Notes: a model not told the origin generated them from the sequence alone. Positions 8,750 to 16,485 are shown, numbered from the stretch's first letter. The stretch: DNA of 40,854 nucleotides from an uncultured Acidimicrobiaceae bacterium (GCA_903894295.1 CAITPI010000128.1:1-40854); one strand, 5' to 3'. Numbers and translations: made by a program.

Positions 8750-9268
8750 ATGAGCGAAGCGTCTGACCACAACCCCTGGGGCGTTCCCGAAGGAACCGCC
8801 TGGTCGGGGGCAGAGCACGGGGGAGAAGCCAACCAGGGAGCGCTGGGCATCGTCATCGTGGACCATGGCTCCCGTCGTCAGGACGCCAACGAGCGTCACG
8901 AGGCGTTCGTGGCCGAATGGGCCCGGGAACGGGGTCTGACGCTCGTCCGGCCGGCCCATATGGAGATCGCCGAACCGTCGATTGGCATGGCGGTGGACTC
9001 CTGCGTGGAGGCCGGTGCCACCACGGTGGTGATTGCTCCCTACTTCCTCTGGCCGGGAAACCACTGGGACCGGGACATCCCGGCCCTGGCGGCCGAGGCC
9101 GTCAGCCGTCCCCCCGGGGTGCGTCATCTGGTCACGGCGCCGCTCGGGCCCCACCGGTTGCTGGGCGACATCGTCGAGGAACGCATCCGTCACTGTCTGG
9201 CTCAGGTCGCCGGAGCGGCCGGTGAGTGCGAAGTCTGTGCCGGAACGGGACGGTGTCAACTGCGATGA
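8750..9268 (+). CDS. CbiX-type sirohydrochlorin chelatase-like protein
   Basis: 172-residue class II chelatase of the CbiX/SirB family, which inserts cobalt or iron into sirohydrochlorin for cobalamin or sirohaem. VDHGSRRQDANE, with His39, is the canonical metal-binding and catalytic segment. RPAHMEIAEPSI carries the second conserved His-Glu region, and APYFLWPGNHWDRDIP is typical of single-domain CbiX. The C-terminal tail CEVCAGTGRC has three cysteines, as in CbiX proteins reported to carry an Fe-S centre. A charged extension of about 30 residues precedes the core. The last bases overlap the next gene (ATGA), suggesting joint expression with the FAD oxidoreductase. Confidence 0.85.
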   Translation: MSEASDHNPWGVPEGTAWSGAEHGGEANQGALGIVIVDHGSRRQDANERHEAFVAEWARERGLTLVRPAHMEIAEPSIGMAVDSCVEAGATTVVIAPYFLWPGNHWDRDIPALAAEAVSRPPGVRHLVTAPLGPHRLLGDIVEERIRHCLAQVAGAAGECEVCAGTGRCQLR

Positions 9269-10500
9269 ACGACCACGACGTGGTGATCGTCGGCGCCGGC
9301 CCGGCCGGTCTGGCCTGTGCGGCCGATCTCCTGGCCGCCGGAAGAACCTGCGTGGTGCTGGAAGCGTCGGATGGGGTCGGCGGACGGGTGCGCAGCGACC
9401 AGGTGGACGGCTTCACCCTCGACCGGGGCTTCCAGATCCTCCTCACCGACTATCCGGAAGTCTCCCGGAGACTCGACCTCGATGCGCTGGCCGTCGAGAG
9501 TTTCGATCCCGGAGCCGAGGTGCGAATCGGAGGTTCCTTCCACCGGGTCGCCGATCCGCTGAGAAGTCCCCGGGACATTGTCTCCAGTGTGCGGGCCCCG
9601 GTGGGTTCGCTCCTCGACAAGGCCCGACTGGCCCGGCTGGTGGCCGACGTCCTCACCCATCGGGCTCCGGAACTTCTGCGCCGGAGGGACCGGACCACCG
9701 CCGAGCGCCTGGCCGAGGCCGGATTCAGCCCCCGGATGGTCGAGACCTTCTGGCGGCCGCTCTTTGCCGGTATCCAGTTGGATCCCGACCTTGACGTTTC
9801 GGCCCGGCGGTTCGACGTCATTCTCCGGTCGTTGGCCCGGGGAAAGACGGTGGTGCCGGCCCGGGGGATGGGGGCCATCACCGCCCAGTTGGCCGAAGCC
9901 TTGCCGGCCGGCGTAGTCCGGCTCGACACTCCGGTGGCCGACGTGTCGAGCGGCCTGGTGGTGACCGAAGCGGGAGAACGCGTCGGAGCCAGGTGTGTGG
10001 TGGTGGCGACCGATGGTCCCCGGGCGCATGCCCTGCTGGGCACCAGGGTGCCCGATCCCGGTTCCCGGCCGGTGGCGTGTGGCTGGTTCACCATCAAGGG
10101 GCGTCCCCACGTGGGTCGGGCGCTGCTGTTGAACGGCGAAGGCCGTGGTCCCGCCCTGAACGTGGCCGTCATGACCGAGGTGGCTCCCTCCTACGCCCCC
10201 GCCGGCCAGACGCTCGTGGCCGCCGCCGTCCCCGGTGCGGAAGCCTTCAGCCCGGGACTCACCGGCCGCATCCAGGAGCAACTCGCCGGGTGGTTCGCAA
10301 CGACCACCGGCGAGTGGGAGCACCTCCGCACCGACGTCATCGCCCACGGTCAGCCCCTCCAGTCGCCCCCGTTTTCACCCCGACAGCGGGTCTCCCTCGG
10401 GGACGGACTGTTTGTCTGCGGGGACCACCGGGACACGGCGTCCCTGCAGGGAGCGTTCTTCAGCGGCCGCCGGAGTGCACAGGCCGTGCTCTTGAGTTGA
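9265..10500 (+). CDS. HemY-like/amine-oxidase-type FAD oxidoreductase
   Basis: 411-residue flavoprotein of the protoporphyrinogen oxidase/phytoene desaturase-like group. The FAD loop is VVIVGAGPAGLACAADLLAAG, followed by VVLEASDGVGGRVRS with the second conserved glycine box. DGFTLDRGFQILLTDYPE is the substrate-domain signature, and GDGLFVCGDHRDTASLQGAFFSGRRSA is the C-terminal FAD motif. The start ATG at 9265 overlaps the CbiX-like stop by 4 bases; an upstream in-frame ATG at 9226 would lie inside that gene. The coupling to a tetrapyrrole chelatase makes a tetrapyrrole-related role tempting, but this family also includes carotenoid and amine oxidases. Confidence 0.82.
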   Translation: MNDHDVVIVGAGPAGLACAADLLAAGRTCVVLEASDGVGGRVRSDQVDGFTLDRGFQILLTDYPEVSRRLDLDALAVESFDPGAEVRIGGSFHRVADPLRSPRDIVSSVRAPVGSLLDKARLARLVADVLTHRAPELLRRRDRTTAERLAEAGFSPRMVETFWRPLFAGIQLDPDLDVSARRFDVILRSLARGKTVVPARGMGAITAQLAEALPAGVVRLDTPVADVSSGLVVTEAGERVGARCVVVATDGPRAHALLGTRVPDPGSRPVACGWFTIKGRPHVGRALLLNGEGRGPALNVAVMTEVAPSYAPAGQTLVAAAVPGAEAFSPGLTGRIQEQLAGWFATTTGEWEHLRTDVIAHGQPLQSPPFSPRQRVSLGDGLFVCGDHRDTASLQGAFFSGRRSAQAVLLS

Positions 10501-10538
10501 CCGGACTCCGGAACTTCTGGCGCCGGCGCCCCCGGTCC

Positions 10539-11636
10539 TCAACCCGAGCAGCGGTCTCCCAACCAGGGCCGCTCGCCGTCAAGGTGGTAGAGCACGACGG
10601 CCACCGTGTCCTGGGCGGCCCGTGACGCGTCGTTCGGCGGGACCCCGACCAGGTAACCGAGTCCGGCTGCCGCCGCCGCCGAGTTCCAGGTTCCCTGGGC
10701 GAACTGGAACGCTCCCATGTAGAGCCCGTTGGCCGACACGATGGAGTAGTTGCCGCCCGACTCCGCCTGAACCACGCACGCGAGGAACGGAGGCAGGAAG
10801 GGGTCGGAGAGGTTGCCACCGGCCGGAGGGGCCGGGGTGGTTCCGACCGTCGGAACCGACGGTCGTGTCGTCGTCGGGGCACCGGCCGGCATCGAGACCA
10901 CCGGGGAGGGCTTGTAGGAAACGAGGCTGGAGCGGACCTGTTCGGCCTGACGGGCCTGGGCGGCCGAGACGGCCACCGCCAACTGGCCCTGGATCCGGCT
11001 CTGGAGACCCTGGAGCCGACTGGCGGCCGAGCGGGCGCCACCGAGGTCGGCTTCGGCCGACGCCTGGGCGGCATCGGCCGCCTGCTGCTGGCGGCCCAGT
11101 GTGGCCCGGCTGTTCCGGAGGTCGGTCTCGGCCGTCCGGAGCTGGTCCAGGGCGATGGTGATGTGGCCGGTGGCGATGTTCACGTACTCGTTGGTGGCCT
11201 GGGCCCGGTTCAGGTTGCCGGAGAAGAGGAAGGCCCCCGAGGCCGGAACCTGTTCACCCGCACCCATGTAGTCGGTGATGGCCTGCCGGCGGATCTCCGA
11301 CTGGCGTCGGGCGATCGATTCCTCATCGGCTGCAATCTGGTGGTTGGTGGTGGCGAGTGCCACTCGGGCGGCGGCCACCCGGGCATTGGCTGCCGCCGCC
11401 TGCTGCTGGTCGGCATCGACCACCAGTTCGGCGTGGACCAGCTGTTGGGCCACCGAGGTGGCTTCGGACTGGAGCGAGGAGACCTGGTCCGCTCCCGACG
11501 GGCGCGCCAACAAGACCACCATGCAGGTGGTCATGGCAACGAAAGCGGCCAGCAGGCCTGTCAGCGTTCGGCGAAGGGGCCGACGCCAGCCTGAAGTGGC
11601 CAACTCCGCCATCGGAAGACTCCGGGCGCGGCGCAC
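10539..11636 (-). CDS. Secreted coiled-coil protein with lysozyme/Rpf-like C-terminal domain
   Basis: 365-residue exported or membrane-anchored protein. A hydrophobic segment at about residues 23-45 is a signal peptide or anchor. Residues about 50-245 are alanine- and glutamine-rich with heptad character and no proline, a long coiled coil like those of peptidoglycan hydrolase regulators (RipC/CwlO N-terminal type). A proline/threonine linker (about 246-285) leads to a C-terminal domain with CVVQAESGGNYSIVSANGLYMGAFQF, the transglycosylase/resuscitation-factor fold with its catalytic Glu. It probably acts on cell-wall peptidoglycan. The start at 11636 could instead be the ATG 24 bases downstream. 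The enzyme activity is inferred from the motif only. Confidence 0.8.
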   Translation of the reverse strand: MRRARSLPMAELATSGWRRPLRRTLTGLLAAFVAMTTCMVVLLARPSGADQVSSLQSEATSVAQQLVHAELVVDADQQQAAAANARVAAARVALATTNHQIAADEESIARRQSEIRRQAITDYMGAGEQVPASGAFLFSGNLNRAQATNEYVNIATGHITIALDQLRTAETDLRNSRATLGRQQQAADAAQASAEADLGGARSAASRLQGLQSRIQGQLAVAVSAAQARQAEQVRSSLVSYKPSPVVSMPAGAPTTTRPSVPTVGTTPAPPAGGNLSDPFLPPFLACVVQAESGGNYSIVSANGLYMGAFQFAQGTWNSAAAAAGLGYLVGVPPNDASRAAQDTVAVVLYHLDGERPWLGDRCSG

Positions 11637-11690
11637 GATAGGGGGAAAACCTAACCGGTCTGGCGGGGAAGGGGAAATGCACCCCGGTGG

Positions 11691-12698
11691 TCAACCGAGC
11701 GACGGGTCCTGGAGGAACTGGCGGAGTCGCACCGACCGGCGCCGGGCGATCACGGTGGCGTAGCGGGTGCTCCATGTCCAAAGCCAGACCGACAGGGGAA
11801 TCTCGACCAGCACGGTCAAGGCCAGAAGGTGTCCACCGATCCGGAAACTTCGGCTGAACGCGTAGTGCCACAGGCCGAGCGTCGGCCCGAGTGTGAGGTA
11901 GCCGAAGAGCGGAACGATGCCATAGGGGAGGACGAGGAGGACGATCCACCGGAACCACTTGCGGGTCCAGGGCAGGGCGAGGTGGGCCCGCTGGCGGAAG
12001 GGGAGTGGGTGGTAGGGCCAGATGATGCCAACCCAACTGGCCAGACCGAGCGAGGACAGCGGGACCGTCAAGACCCAGGCCAGCACGAAGAACATGGTGA
12101 GCCAACGGTCGGACTCCAGGCCGACGACGGTCGCCACGCAGATCACGGTGGGAGCCACCAGTGTCCACAGGACCAGGTGCTTGGCCCGGAGCAGCCGGGT
12201 CAGCATGGTGGGGTCATCGAGGGCCGCCAGGATGCGGCGGGCGTCGGGTCCGAACTCGTTGGTGGCCGGGACGTCCGAGACCATCCACGACGCGAGCACG
12301 ATGGGAAAGAAGAAGAGCTCGTGGACGTTGAAGAAGAGTGGCAGCAGGGCTTTGGGAGTCCAGAACCAGAGGGCCGTCGTCAGCAGGGCATTTCCCACCA
12401 GGCAGGCGATCACGCTGTAGGGGTAACGGAAGGTGCGCTCGAACTCGATCTGGTAGGCCCCGGCCAGATCTTCCGGCAGGGCCGGGGCAACGGCGGGAGT
12501 GGTGCGCCTGATCTCGGGCCTCCTTCCGCAGTATTCGGGCCTGGTCCGGGAGCCGCCCGACGGCCCACGACCGCTTGAATTCTGGCTGCTCCCGGGCGAA
12601 AGTGGTGGATGTTGTTCCCCATCCGGCGCCCTGTTGCCGGATGGGGGCTCGGCGTTTGAGTCAGATTTTGGTTGATACGCAGACCGTCGTCGCTCCAA
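11691..12698 (-). CDS. Multispanning membrane protein of unknown function
   Basis: 335 residues. The first about 75 are hydrophilic, low-complexity and rich in Pro, Ser and Arg; they may not all be translated. From about residue 80 the protein has about seven hydrophobic spans (for example VIACLVGNALLTTALWFW and WLTMFFVLAWVLTVPLSSLGL), with a conserved-looking FGPDARRILAALDDPTMLTRLLRAKHLVLW loop between spans. I recognise no named family. The gene converges with nothing and its 5' end lies about 40 bases from the IS256 element, so its native promoter may have been separated from it by the insertion. No ATG or GTG start is evident between residue 1 and the first span that would be better. Confidence 0.65.
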   Translation of the reverse strand: MERRRSAYQPKSDSNAEPPSGNRAPDGEQHPPLSPGSSQNSSGRGPSGGSRTRPEYCGRRPEIRRTTPAVAPALPEDLAGAYQIEFERTFRYPYSVIACLVGNALLTTALWFWTPKALLPLFFNVHELFFFPIVLASWMVSDVPATNEFGPDARRILAALDDPTMLTRLLRAKHLVLWTLVAPTVICVATVVGLESDRWLTMFFVLAWVLTVPLSSLGLASWVGIIWPYHPLPFRQRAHLALPWTRKWFRWIVLLVLPYGIVPLFGYLTLGPTLGLWHYAFSRSFRIGGHLLALTVLVEIPLSVWLWTWSTRYATVIARRRSVRLRQFLQDPSLG

Positions 12699-12740
12699 GG
12701 GCGGCAGGTAGACGCTGACCGGTACGCCTCGCGGGTGATC

Positions 12741-12767
12741 ACGTCCCGCTGAGTGGTGTCATTTGGA
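12741..12767 (+). repeat. Left terminal inverted repeat of IS256-type element
   Basis: Contains the outer block ACGTCCC (12741-12747) and the inner block at 12752-12767, both repeated in reverse at the right end. Confidence 0.7.
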
Positions 12768-12793
12768 CCGCAGCATCCTCAACGCAATGACGA

Positions 12794-14026
12794 TCATGCC
12801 ATGAGGGTCGGTGGCCCTGCCTCTGGACCGATCTCGGTGGTTGTGCTGGCCAGCTGAGCCATGGACTGCTCGGAGAGATAGCGGCGCTCTGCGGCGATCC
12901 ATTCGTCGTGCTGCTCGACGCAGACCGCCGTGATGAGACGGAGCGCAGAGGCGTCGTTCGGGAAGATCCCGACGACTCGGGTGCGGCGCTTGATCTCAGC
13001 GTTGACCCGCTCCAAGGGGTTGTTCGACCAGATCTTCGTCCAGTGGCTCTGAGGGAACGAGGCGAAGGCGCAGAGGTCCTCCTTGGCGTCTTTGAGCATG
13101 TCAGCAACGACGTCGAAGCGACTCTCAAGCTGGCTTGCGACCTGGTCGAGCTGGGCTTCAACCGAGGCTCGGTCGGGCTGGGCGAAGATCGTCCTGATTA
13201 AGGCCGAGACCATCTGGCCATGGGCCTTTGGGACTCTGACCAAGACGTTCCTCATGAAGTGGACCCGGCAACGCTGCCAGGCCGAGCCGACGAGGACCTC
13301 TTGAATGGCGGCCTTCAAGCCCAGATGAGCGTCAGAGATGACGAGCTCGACGCCGACAAGCCCCCGAGCCCGGAGGCTCTGGAGGAACTCGGTCCAGAAG
13401 ACCTTGTCCTCTGAGTCGCCGATGGAGAGGCCGAGGATCTCTCGGTTGCCCTCAATCGTCACCCCCATGGCGACGACGACGGCCCGGGAGACCACTCGGT
13501 TGTTCACCCGGCCTTTGATGTAGGTGGCGTCCAAGAAGACGTAGGGATAGGTGGTGTCGGCAAGCGACCTCGTGCGGAAGGCTTCGAGCTCTTCGTCCAT
13601 CGCCGCGCAGATCCTCGACACCTCGGACTTTGATATCCCCGCATCGACCCCCAAGGCTTGGACGAGGTCGTCGACCTTCCTCGTCGAGACCCCGTGGACG
13701 TAGGCCTCGATCACGACAGCGTAGAGAGCCTCATCGATCCGGCGACGGCGCTCCAAGATCGAGGGGAAGAAGCTGCCCTTCCTGATCTTCGGGATCTTGA
13801 GGGCCAGATCCCCGGCCTTCGATGACACCCGCCGAGCTCGTGTCCCGTTGCGCCGGGTCGTCCTCGTCAGGCTCCGCTCATGAGGCTCGGCGCCGATGTG
13901 GTCGGTGGCCTCGGCATCGATCAGGGATTGGTAGAGGAAGGTCACCATCTCGCGCACCAGATCGAGATCGGGGCGCTCATGAACTCGATTCGTGAACGCG
14001 GACAGGTCAAACTCTTGATGGGTCAT
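12794..14026 (-). CDS. IS256-family transposase
   Basis: 410-residue mutator-type DDE transposase, full length for the family. The catalytic acidic residues are visible in order: Asp in FLDATYIKGRV, Asp in VISDAHLGLK and Glu in NNPLERVNAEIKRRTR. The C-(2)-H-like motif RCRVHFMRNVL lies between the second Asp and the Glu, as usual. The N-terminal part (HERSLTRTTRRNGTRARRVSSKAG) is the DNA-binding region. ATG at 14026 is preferred (AAGAGAG upstream); a GTG at 14062 extends it by 12 residues. The frame has no lesion, so the enzyme may be active. Confidence 0.95.
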   Translation of the reverse strand: MTHQEFDLSAFTNRVHERPDLDLVREMVTFLYQSLIDAEATDHIGAEPHERSLTRTTRRNGTRARRVSSKAGDLALKIPKIRKGSFFPSILERRRRIDEALYAVVIEAYVHGVSTRKVDDLVQALGVDAGISKSEVSRICAAMDEELEAFRTRSLADTTYPYVFLDATYIKGRVNNRVVSRAVVVAMGVTIEGNREILGLSIGDSEDKVFWTEFLQSLRARGLVGVELVISDAHLGLKAAIQEVLVGSAWQRCRVHFMRNVLVRVPKAHGQMVSALIRTIFAQPDRASVEAQLDQVASQLESRFDVVADMLKDAKEDLCAFASFPQSHWTKIWSNNPLERVNAEIKRRTRVVGIFPNDASALRLITAVCVEQHDEWIAAERRYLSEQSMAQLASTTTEIGPEAGPPTLMA

Positions 14027-14101
14027 CGGAGCATCTCTCTTTCGTGTCTTCTCAAGGGACACGCTGAGAATGCTCCGATGGCCCGACTACTTCGCGGACC
14101 C

Positions 14102-14128
14102 TCCAAGTGACACCACTTCAGGGGACGT
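14102..14128 (-). repeat. Right terminal inverted repeat of IS256-type element
   Basis: TCCAAGTGACACCACT at 14102-14117 and GGGACGT at 14122-14128, the reverse complements of the left-end blocks. The outer block runs directly into the tRNA/tmRNA fragment. Confidence 0.7.
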
Positions 14129-14135
14129 CAACTCG
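14122..14135 (+). repeat. 14-base direct repeat, copy 1
   Basis: GGGACGTCAACTCG occurs here, at the junction of the IS element and the tRNA/tmRNA fragment, and again exactly at 21269-21282 in the same orientation. It may be an att-like core or a recombination scar. Confidence 0.55.
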
Positions 14136-14173
14136 GACTTACGAGTGGGGTTCGAATCCCAATGCCTCCACCA
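14131..14173 (+). pseudogene. 3' fragment of a class-II tRNA or tmRNA gene
   Basis: A stem ACTCG/CGAGT with a six-base loop (14131-14146) is followed by a T-arm with GTTCGAATC (T54-equivalent at 14151) and then TGCCTCC, A and an encoded CCA (14171-14173). This is the layout of the 3' end of a long-variable-arm tRNA, or of tmRNA, whose T-arm is also preceded by CGGAC as here. The T-stem has one mismatch (G-A), and no matching 5' half beginning GGAGGCA exists nearby, so it is a remnant. Such 3' ends are classic integrase attachment sites, which fits its place at the edge of foreign DNA. Confidence 0.65.
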
Positions 14174-14199
14174 TGTGATCTCTCGACACATAGGCAACA

Positions 14200-14616
14200 T
14201 CACGAACCCACAGCTCCGCCCCCAGCAGGTTGCGTCGGCCCCTTCGGGGCTCCAGGGCCGTCGTAGGTCTTCGATGGATCGATCAGCTCTCGGAGCAGTT
14301 CTCCAGTCGAAGCGTGGACGACCCTGACCTCAAGGTCGTGAACGAGAACCACAACGCGGGTTCGCCAGTGGGTTCGTCCGCCGCCAATGCGGTGCATCTG
14401 TCCGTTCAGCCTGAGGCTGACGGTTCCTATCTCGTCGATGCGATCTCGACGATCTCGAGATGAGCTGTCGTCGTCTCGGTTCCCCGGACCCGCCTTCGGA
14501 CGAGCCGAATAGGCGAGAACGGGGGTGGATCAATGCTTGAGCGAGACATGGGGACGGGTTCCGGTGGAGAGCCGTCGGAACTCGTCGAGCAGAACCTGGA
14601 GCTCGAGGGTGACCGC
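14200..14616 (-). pseudogene. Decayed IS481-type transposase, C-terminal remnant
   Basis: One minus-strand frame reads like the last 135 or so residues of an IS481-family integrase-core transposase. It contains TLELQVLLDEFRR, then RPHVSLKH, then an in-frame TGA (14532-14530), then TPVLAYSARPKAGPG, RDRIDEIGTVSLRLNGQMHRIGGGR and VVVLVHDLEVRVVHASTGELLR, ending DPSKTYDGPGAPKGPT. This order (LDEFR, RPH, TP-Y-ARPKA, IGxGR, GELLR-DP) matches the family's C-terminal end. A stop codon also lies just upstream of the recognisable part. The catalytic region is absent, so it cannot be active. Confidence 0.75.
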
Positions 14617-14681
14617 TCATCCAAATCGACCGAGGCGTGAATATCGAATTCGGCCCCAGCGAGCCGGACGACGGTCCGAGC

Positions 14682-14958
14682 TCAGGTTCGGTACAGATCC
14701 CACCTCGCCATTGAGACCCAGGCGGTGAAAGCTTCGAGGTCGGCGAACTGTACTTCGACGTCGCCGTCAGGGAGATAGGCGTTGATCGCGCCCCCCGCTC
14801 GCGGCAGCGGAGAGGATGATCGATCCATGCTCTTCGAAACTCCACGTCGGCGACCCGCCTGGGGTCGTGGACGGCACGAGGGTCCATCCATAGCGGTGCG
14901 CCACTGCGCGACCAAGGCCGTCGAACAAGTCATCGTCTCGGGTCGTTGACGCTCCGCA
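14682..14958 (-). pseudogene. Frameshifted gene fragment, unrecognised
   Basis: Two frames join at a run of six C (14791-14796, G on the coding strand). Upstream of the run the natural-looking protein reads DDDLFDGLGRAVAHRYGW, then LVPSTTPGGSPTWSFEEHGS and IILSAAASGG. Downstream, one base out of phase, it continues INAYLPDGDVEVQFADLE and AFTAWVSMARWDLYRT to a stop at 14682. No start codon is clear and the family is unknown to me. Either a true frameshift or a homopolymer sequencing error would explain it. Confidence 0.5.
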
Positions 14959-15098
14959 TCATGGGCTTGGTCCGTTCAGCGAACTGCCTGCAGTACGGCC
15001 TCTGGCTGGCGGACCATCTGATCGTCCCATCCGGAAAGTCGTTCAGGCCAGTCGCTTTGACCATCTCCGACAATGTTCTGGATTCCCACCCGAAGTGC

Positions 15099-15872
15099 TC
15101 ATGGTTCCATTCCTGACGGCCAGACAGACCTCGACGCCGATCCGTGGTCGTGATCTGGCGTCCGCCTTGTCGTTGCGGTGCCGGTCGCAGACCGGTGATC
15201 CTGATCGAGGAAACCAACCGGACGTGAGGAATCAGGTTGGTCGAGGTCGCCGACCACCGCTGAATGGGCTAGGCGCTCGGCGTCGGATGGACTGACACCG
15301 AGCGCTTGGAGGAGCCGTTGCAGGACGCTGCAGCGGTAGGACGCTGCATTCTCGCCATCGGCGATCCTTCGAGCGGCAAGGAGAAGTGATCCGAGGAGGA
15401 CGTCGAGCGTCGCCTCGTCGGGCGGACTGTTGAATCGGCCGCTTGAGAACCCATCGAGGATGTCCTGGCGCAAGTGGCCGAGAGGGCCATCAGCGAACAG
15501 TCCTCGCTGCACGTCATCAACCTTGAGTGCAACACGGATCATCTGGGGCTCGTCGAGGGCCATGTCGAGAGCCCTCGCCGAGATGCGAGCGAATCGAACG
15601 GCAGGATCCGTGTCGACTACCTCGTCAGCCATGTGATGGGCGAAGCGCGTGACGATGTGCGAGACGAGCGCCGAGAGCAGATCGCCGCGATCGGCGAAAT
15701 AGTTGTAGAAGGTGCCATGCGAGACGCCCGCCTCAAGCGTCAGGTCGGCGACGCTGAAGCCCTCGCCCCGATCGGCCAGCACCTCGGTCGCGGCGTCGAG
15801 CAGCAGCTCACGGGTGCGTTCCCTCTTCTTGCGCCCCCGGGAGGACGGTGCGGTCAGCGTCGTCTGCGGCAT
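15099..15872 (-). CDS. TetR-family regulator of the aromatic operon
   Basis: 257-residue TetR-type regulator divergent from the catabolic operon. RERTRELLLDAATEVLADRGEGFSVADLTLEAGVSHGTFYNYFADRGDLL (residues about 17-66) is a textbook TetR DNA-binding domain. The helical core ends near residue 210; the remaining 45 or so residues are His-, Arg- and Thr-rich and unlike a natural tail. The original stop was therefore probably lost and the frame now runs into degenerate DNA. The start ATG at 15872 lies 16 bases from a perfect palindrome that also abuts the operon's start, so autoregulation and repression of the operon are likely. Expression and function may persist despite the tail. Confidence 0.85.
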   Translation of the reverse strand: MPQTTLTAPSSRGRKKRERTRELLLDAATEVLADRGEGFSVADLTLEAGVSHGTFYNYFADRGDLLSALVSHIVTRFAHHMADEVVDTDPAVRFARISARALDMALDEPQMIRVALKVDDVQRGLFADGPLGHLRQDILDGFSSGRFNSPPDEATLDVLLGSLLLAARRIADGENAASYRCSVLQRLLQALGVSPSDAERLAHSAVVGDLDQPDSSRPVGFLDQDHRSATGTATTRRTPDHDHGSASRSVWPSGMEP

Positions 15873-15887
15873 CCAGCCAATCTACTG

Positions 15888-15911
15888 AATATTGACGATT
15901 TCGTCAATATT
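15888..15911. promoter_or_regulatory. Perfect palindromic operator between TetR gene and operon
   Basis: AATATTGACGA and its exact reverse complement TCGTCAATATT are separated by TT, an 11+2+11 dyad in the 55-base gap between the divergent starts (15872 and 15928). Its AT-rich ends stand out in GC-rich DNA. It is almost certainly the binding site of the adjacent TetR protein, and it probably overlaps the promoter elements of both genes. Confidence 0.85.
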
Positions 15912-15927
15912 GTGTAAGTTGTCAAAC

Positions 15928-16485
15928 ATGTCGAGCTCCTCACCATTCCTTAGGCTCAGTCACGTCACCCTGGCGGTGCGGGACATGGACCGGATGGTCG
16001 CTTTCTATACCGAGGTGCTCGGCTTCCAGGTCTCGGATCGAGGGGAGCCTGTTCCCGGGGCAGGCGAGATGACCTTCATCACCCAGGACCCGTCCGAGCA
16101 TCACCAGATGGTGCTCGTGCAGACCGCTGACCCTCCGCCGCGCGAGTTCATGTTGGCTGACCATCTTGCCTTCCGCACCGGCTCGCTCGACGATCTGCGT
16201 GCCATCGGCGAGCGCCTCGCCACGGCGGAGGTCGACTCAGTGATCCCGATCTCGCACGGGAACGCGTGGTCGCTGTACTTCACTGACCCAGAGGGCAACG
16301 GCGTCGAGTGCTTCGTCGACACGCCGTTCCACGTCTCCCAGCCCTACGGGGATGCTCTCGACCTGTCGACGAGCGACGCAGAGATCGAAGAGGAGACGCG
16401 AGGCAAGGTCGAGGCGCTTCCCGGGACCCAGTCCTTCAGCACTTGGAGCGAGGCAATGGCCACGCGTCTCGGCATGTCAAGCTGA
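15928..16485 (+). CDS. VOC-family extradiol-dioxygenase-like protein
   Basis: 186-residue vicinal-oxygen-chelate protein, probably an extradiol (catechol 2,3-type) ring-cleavage dioxygenase or relative. LSHVTLAVRDMDRMVAFYTEVLGFQV opens the first beta-alpha-beta-beta-beta module and DHLAFRTGSLDDL the second. His12, His79 and Glu127 (in NGVECFVD) form the standard 2-His-1-Glu metal site. FTDPEGNGVE is the family's C-terminal mark. ATG at 15928 is chosen: the in-frame ATG at 15892 lies inside the palindromic operator. It is the first gene of the operon, with the SDR gene 12 bases on. Its size is that of single-module-pair VOC enzymes, shorter than classical two-domain dioxygenases, so another VOC activity is possible. 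Confidence 0.85.
   Translation: MSSSSPFLRLSHVTLAVRDMDRMVAFYTEVLGFQVSDRGEPVPGAGEMTFITQDPSEHHQMVLVQTADPPPREFMLADHLAFRTGSLDDLRAIGERLATAEVDSVIPISHGNAWSLYFTDPEGNGVECFVDTPFHVSQPYGDALDLSTSDAEIEEETRGKVEALPGTQSFSTWSEAMATRLGMSS

Larger units (their letters stand above)
12741..14128 (-). mobile_element. IS256-family insertion sequence
   Basis: Complete-looking element carrying one transposase gene. Its ends are inverted: AGTGGTGTCATTTGGA at 12752-12767 against the reverse complement of 14102-14117 (one mismatch in 16). A further shared block, ACGTCCC (12741-12747 and the reverse of 14122-14128), lies outside, so the true tips are either 12752/14117 or 12741/14128. Inside each end is a subterminal copy of AGCAT(C/T)CTCA(A/G)CG (12772-12784, and reversed at 14062-14074), likely transposase-binding sites. 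I found no 8-9 bp target duplication at either choice of tip. It forms the left edge of the accessory block. Confidence 0.85.

Noticed and set aside
10518-10533. GGCGCCGGCGCC palindrome between convergent genes as a terminator
   Set aside because: Highly GC-palindromic words are common in this DNA; no T-run or loop of suitable size follows.
12732-14137. Target-site duplication of the IS256 element
   Set aside because: The 8-9 bases outside either choice of tip do not match each other.
14930-15217. 95-residue minus-strand open frame overlapping the TetR 3' end
   Set aside because: No recognisable family, unnatural composition in its first third, and it sits in degenerate sequence; too weak to call a gene.
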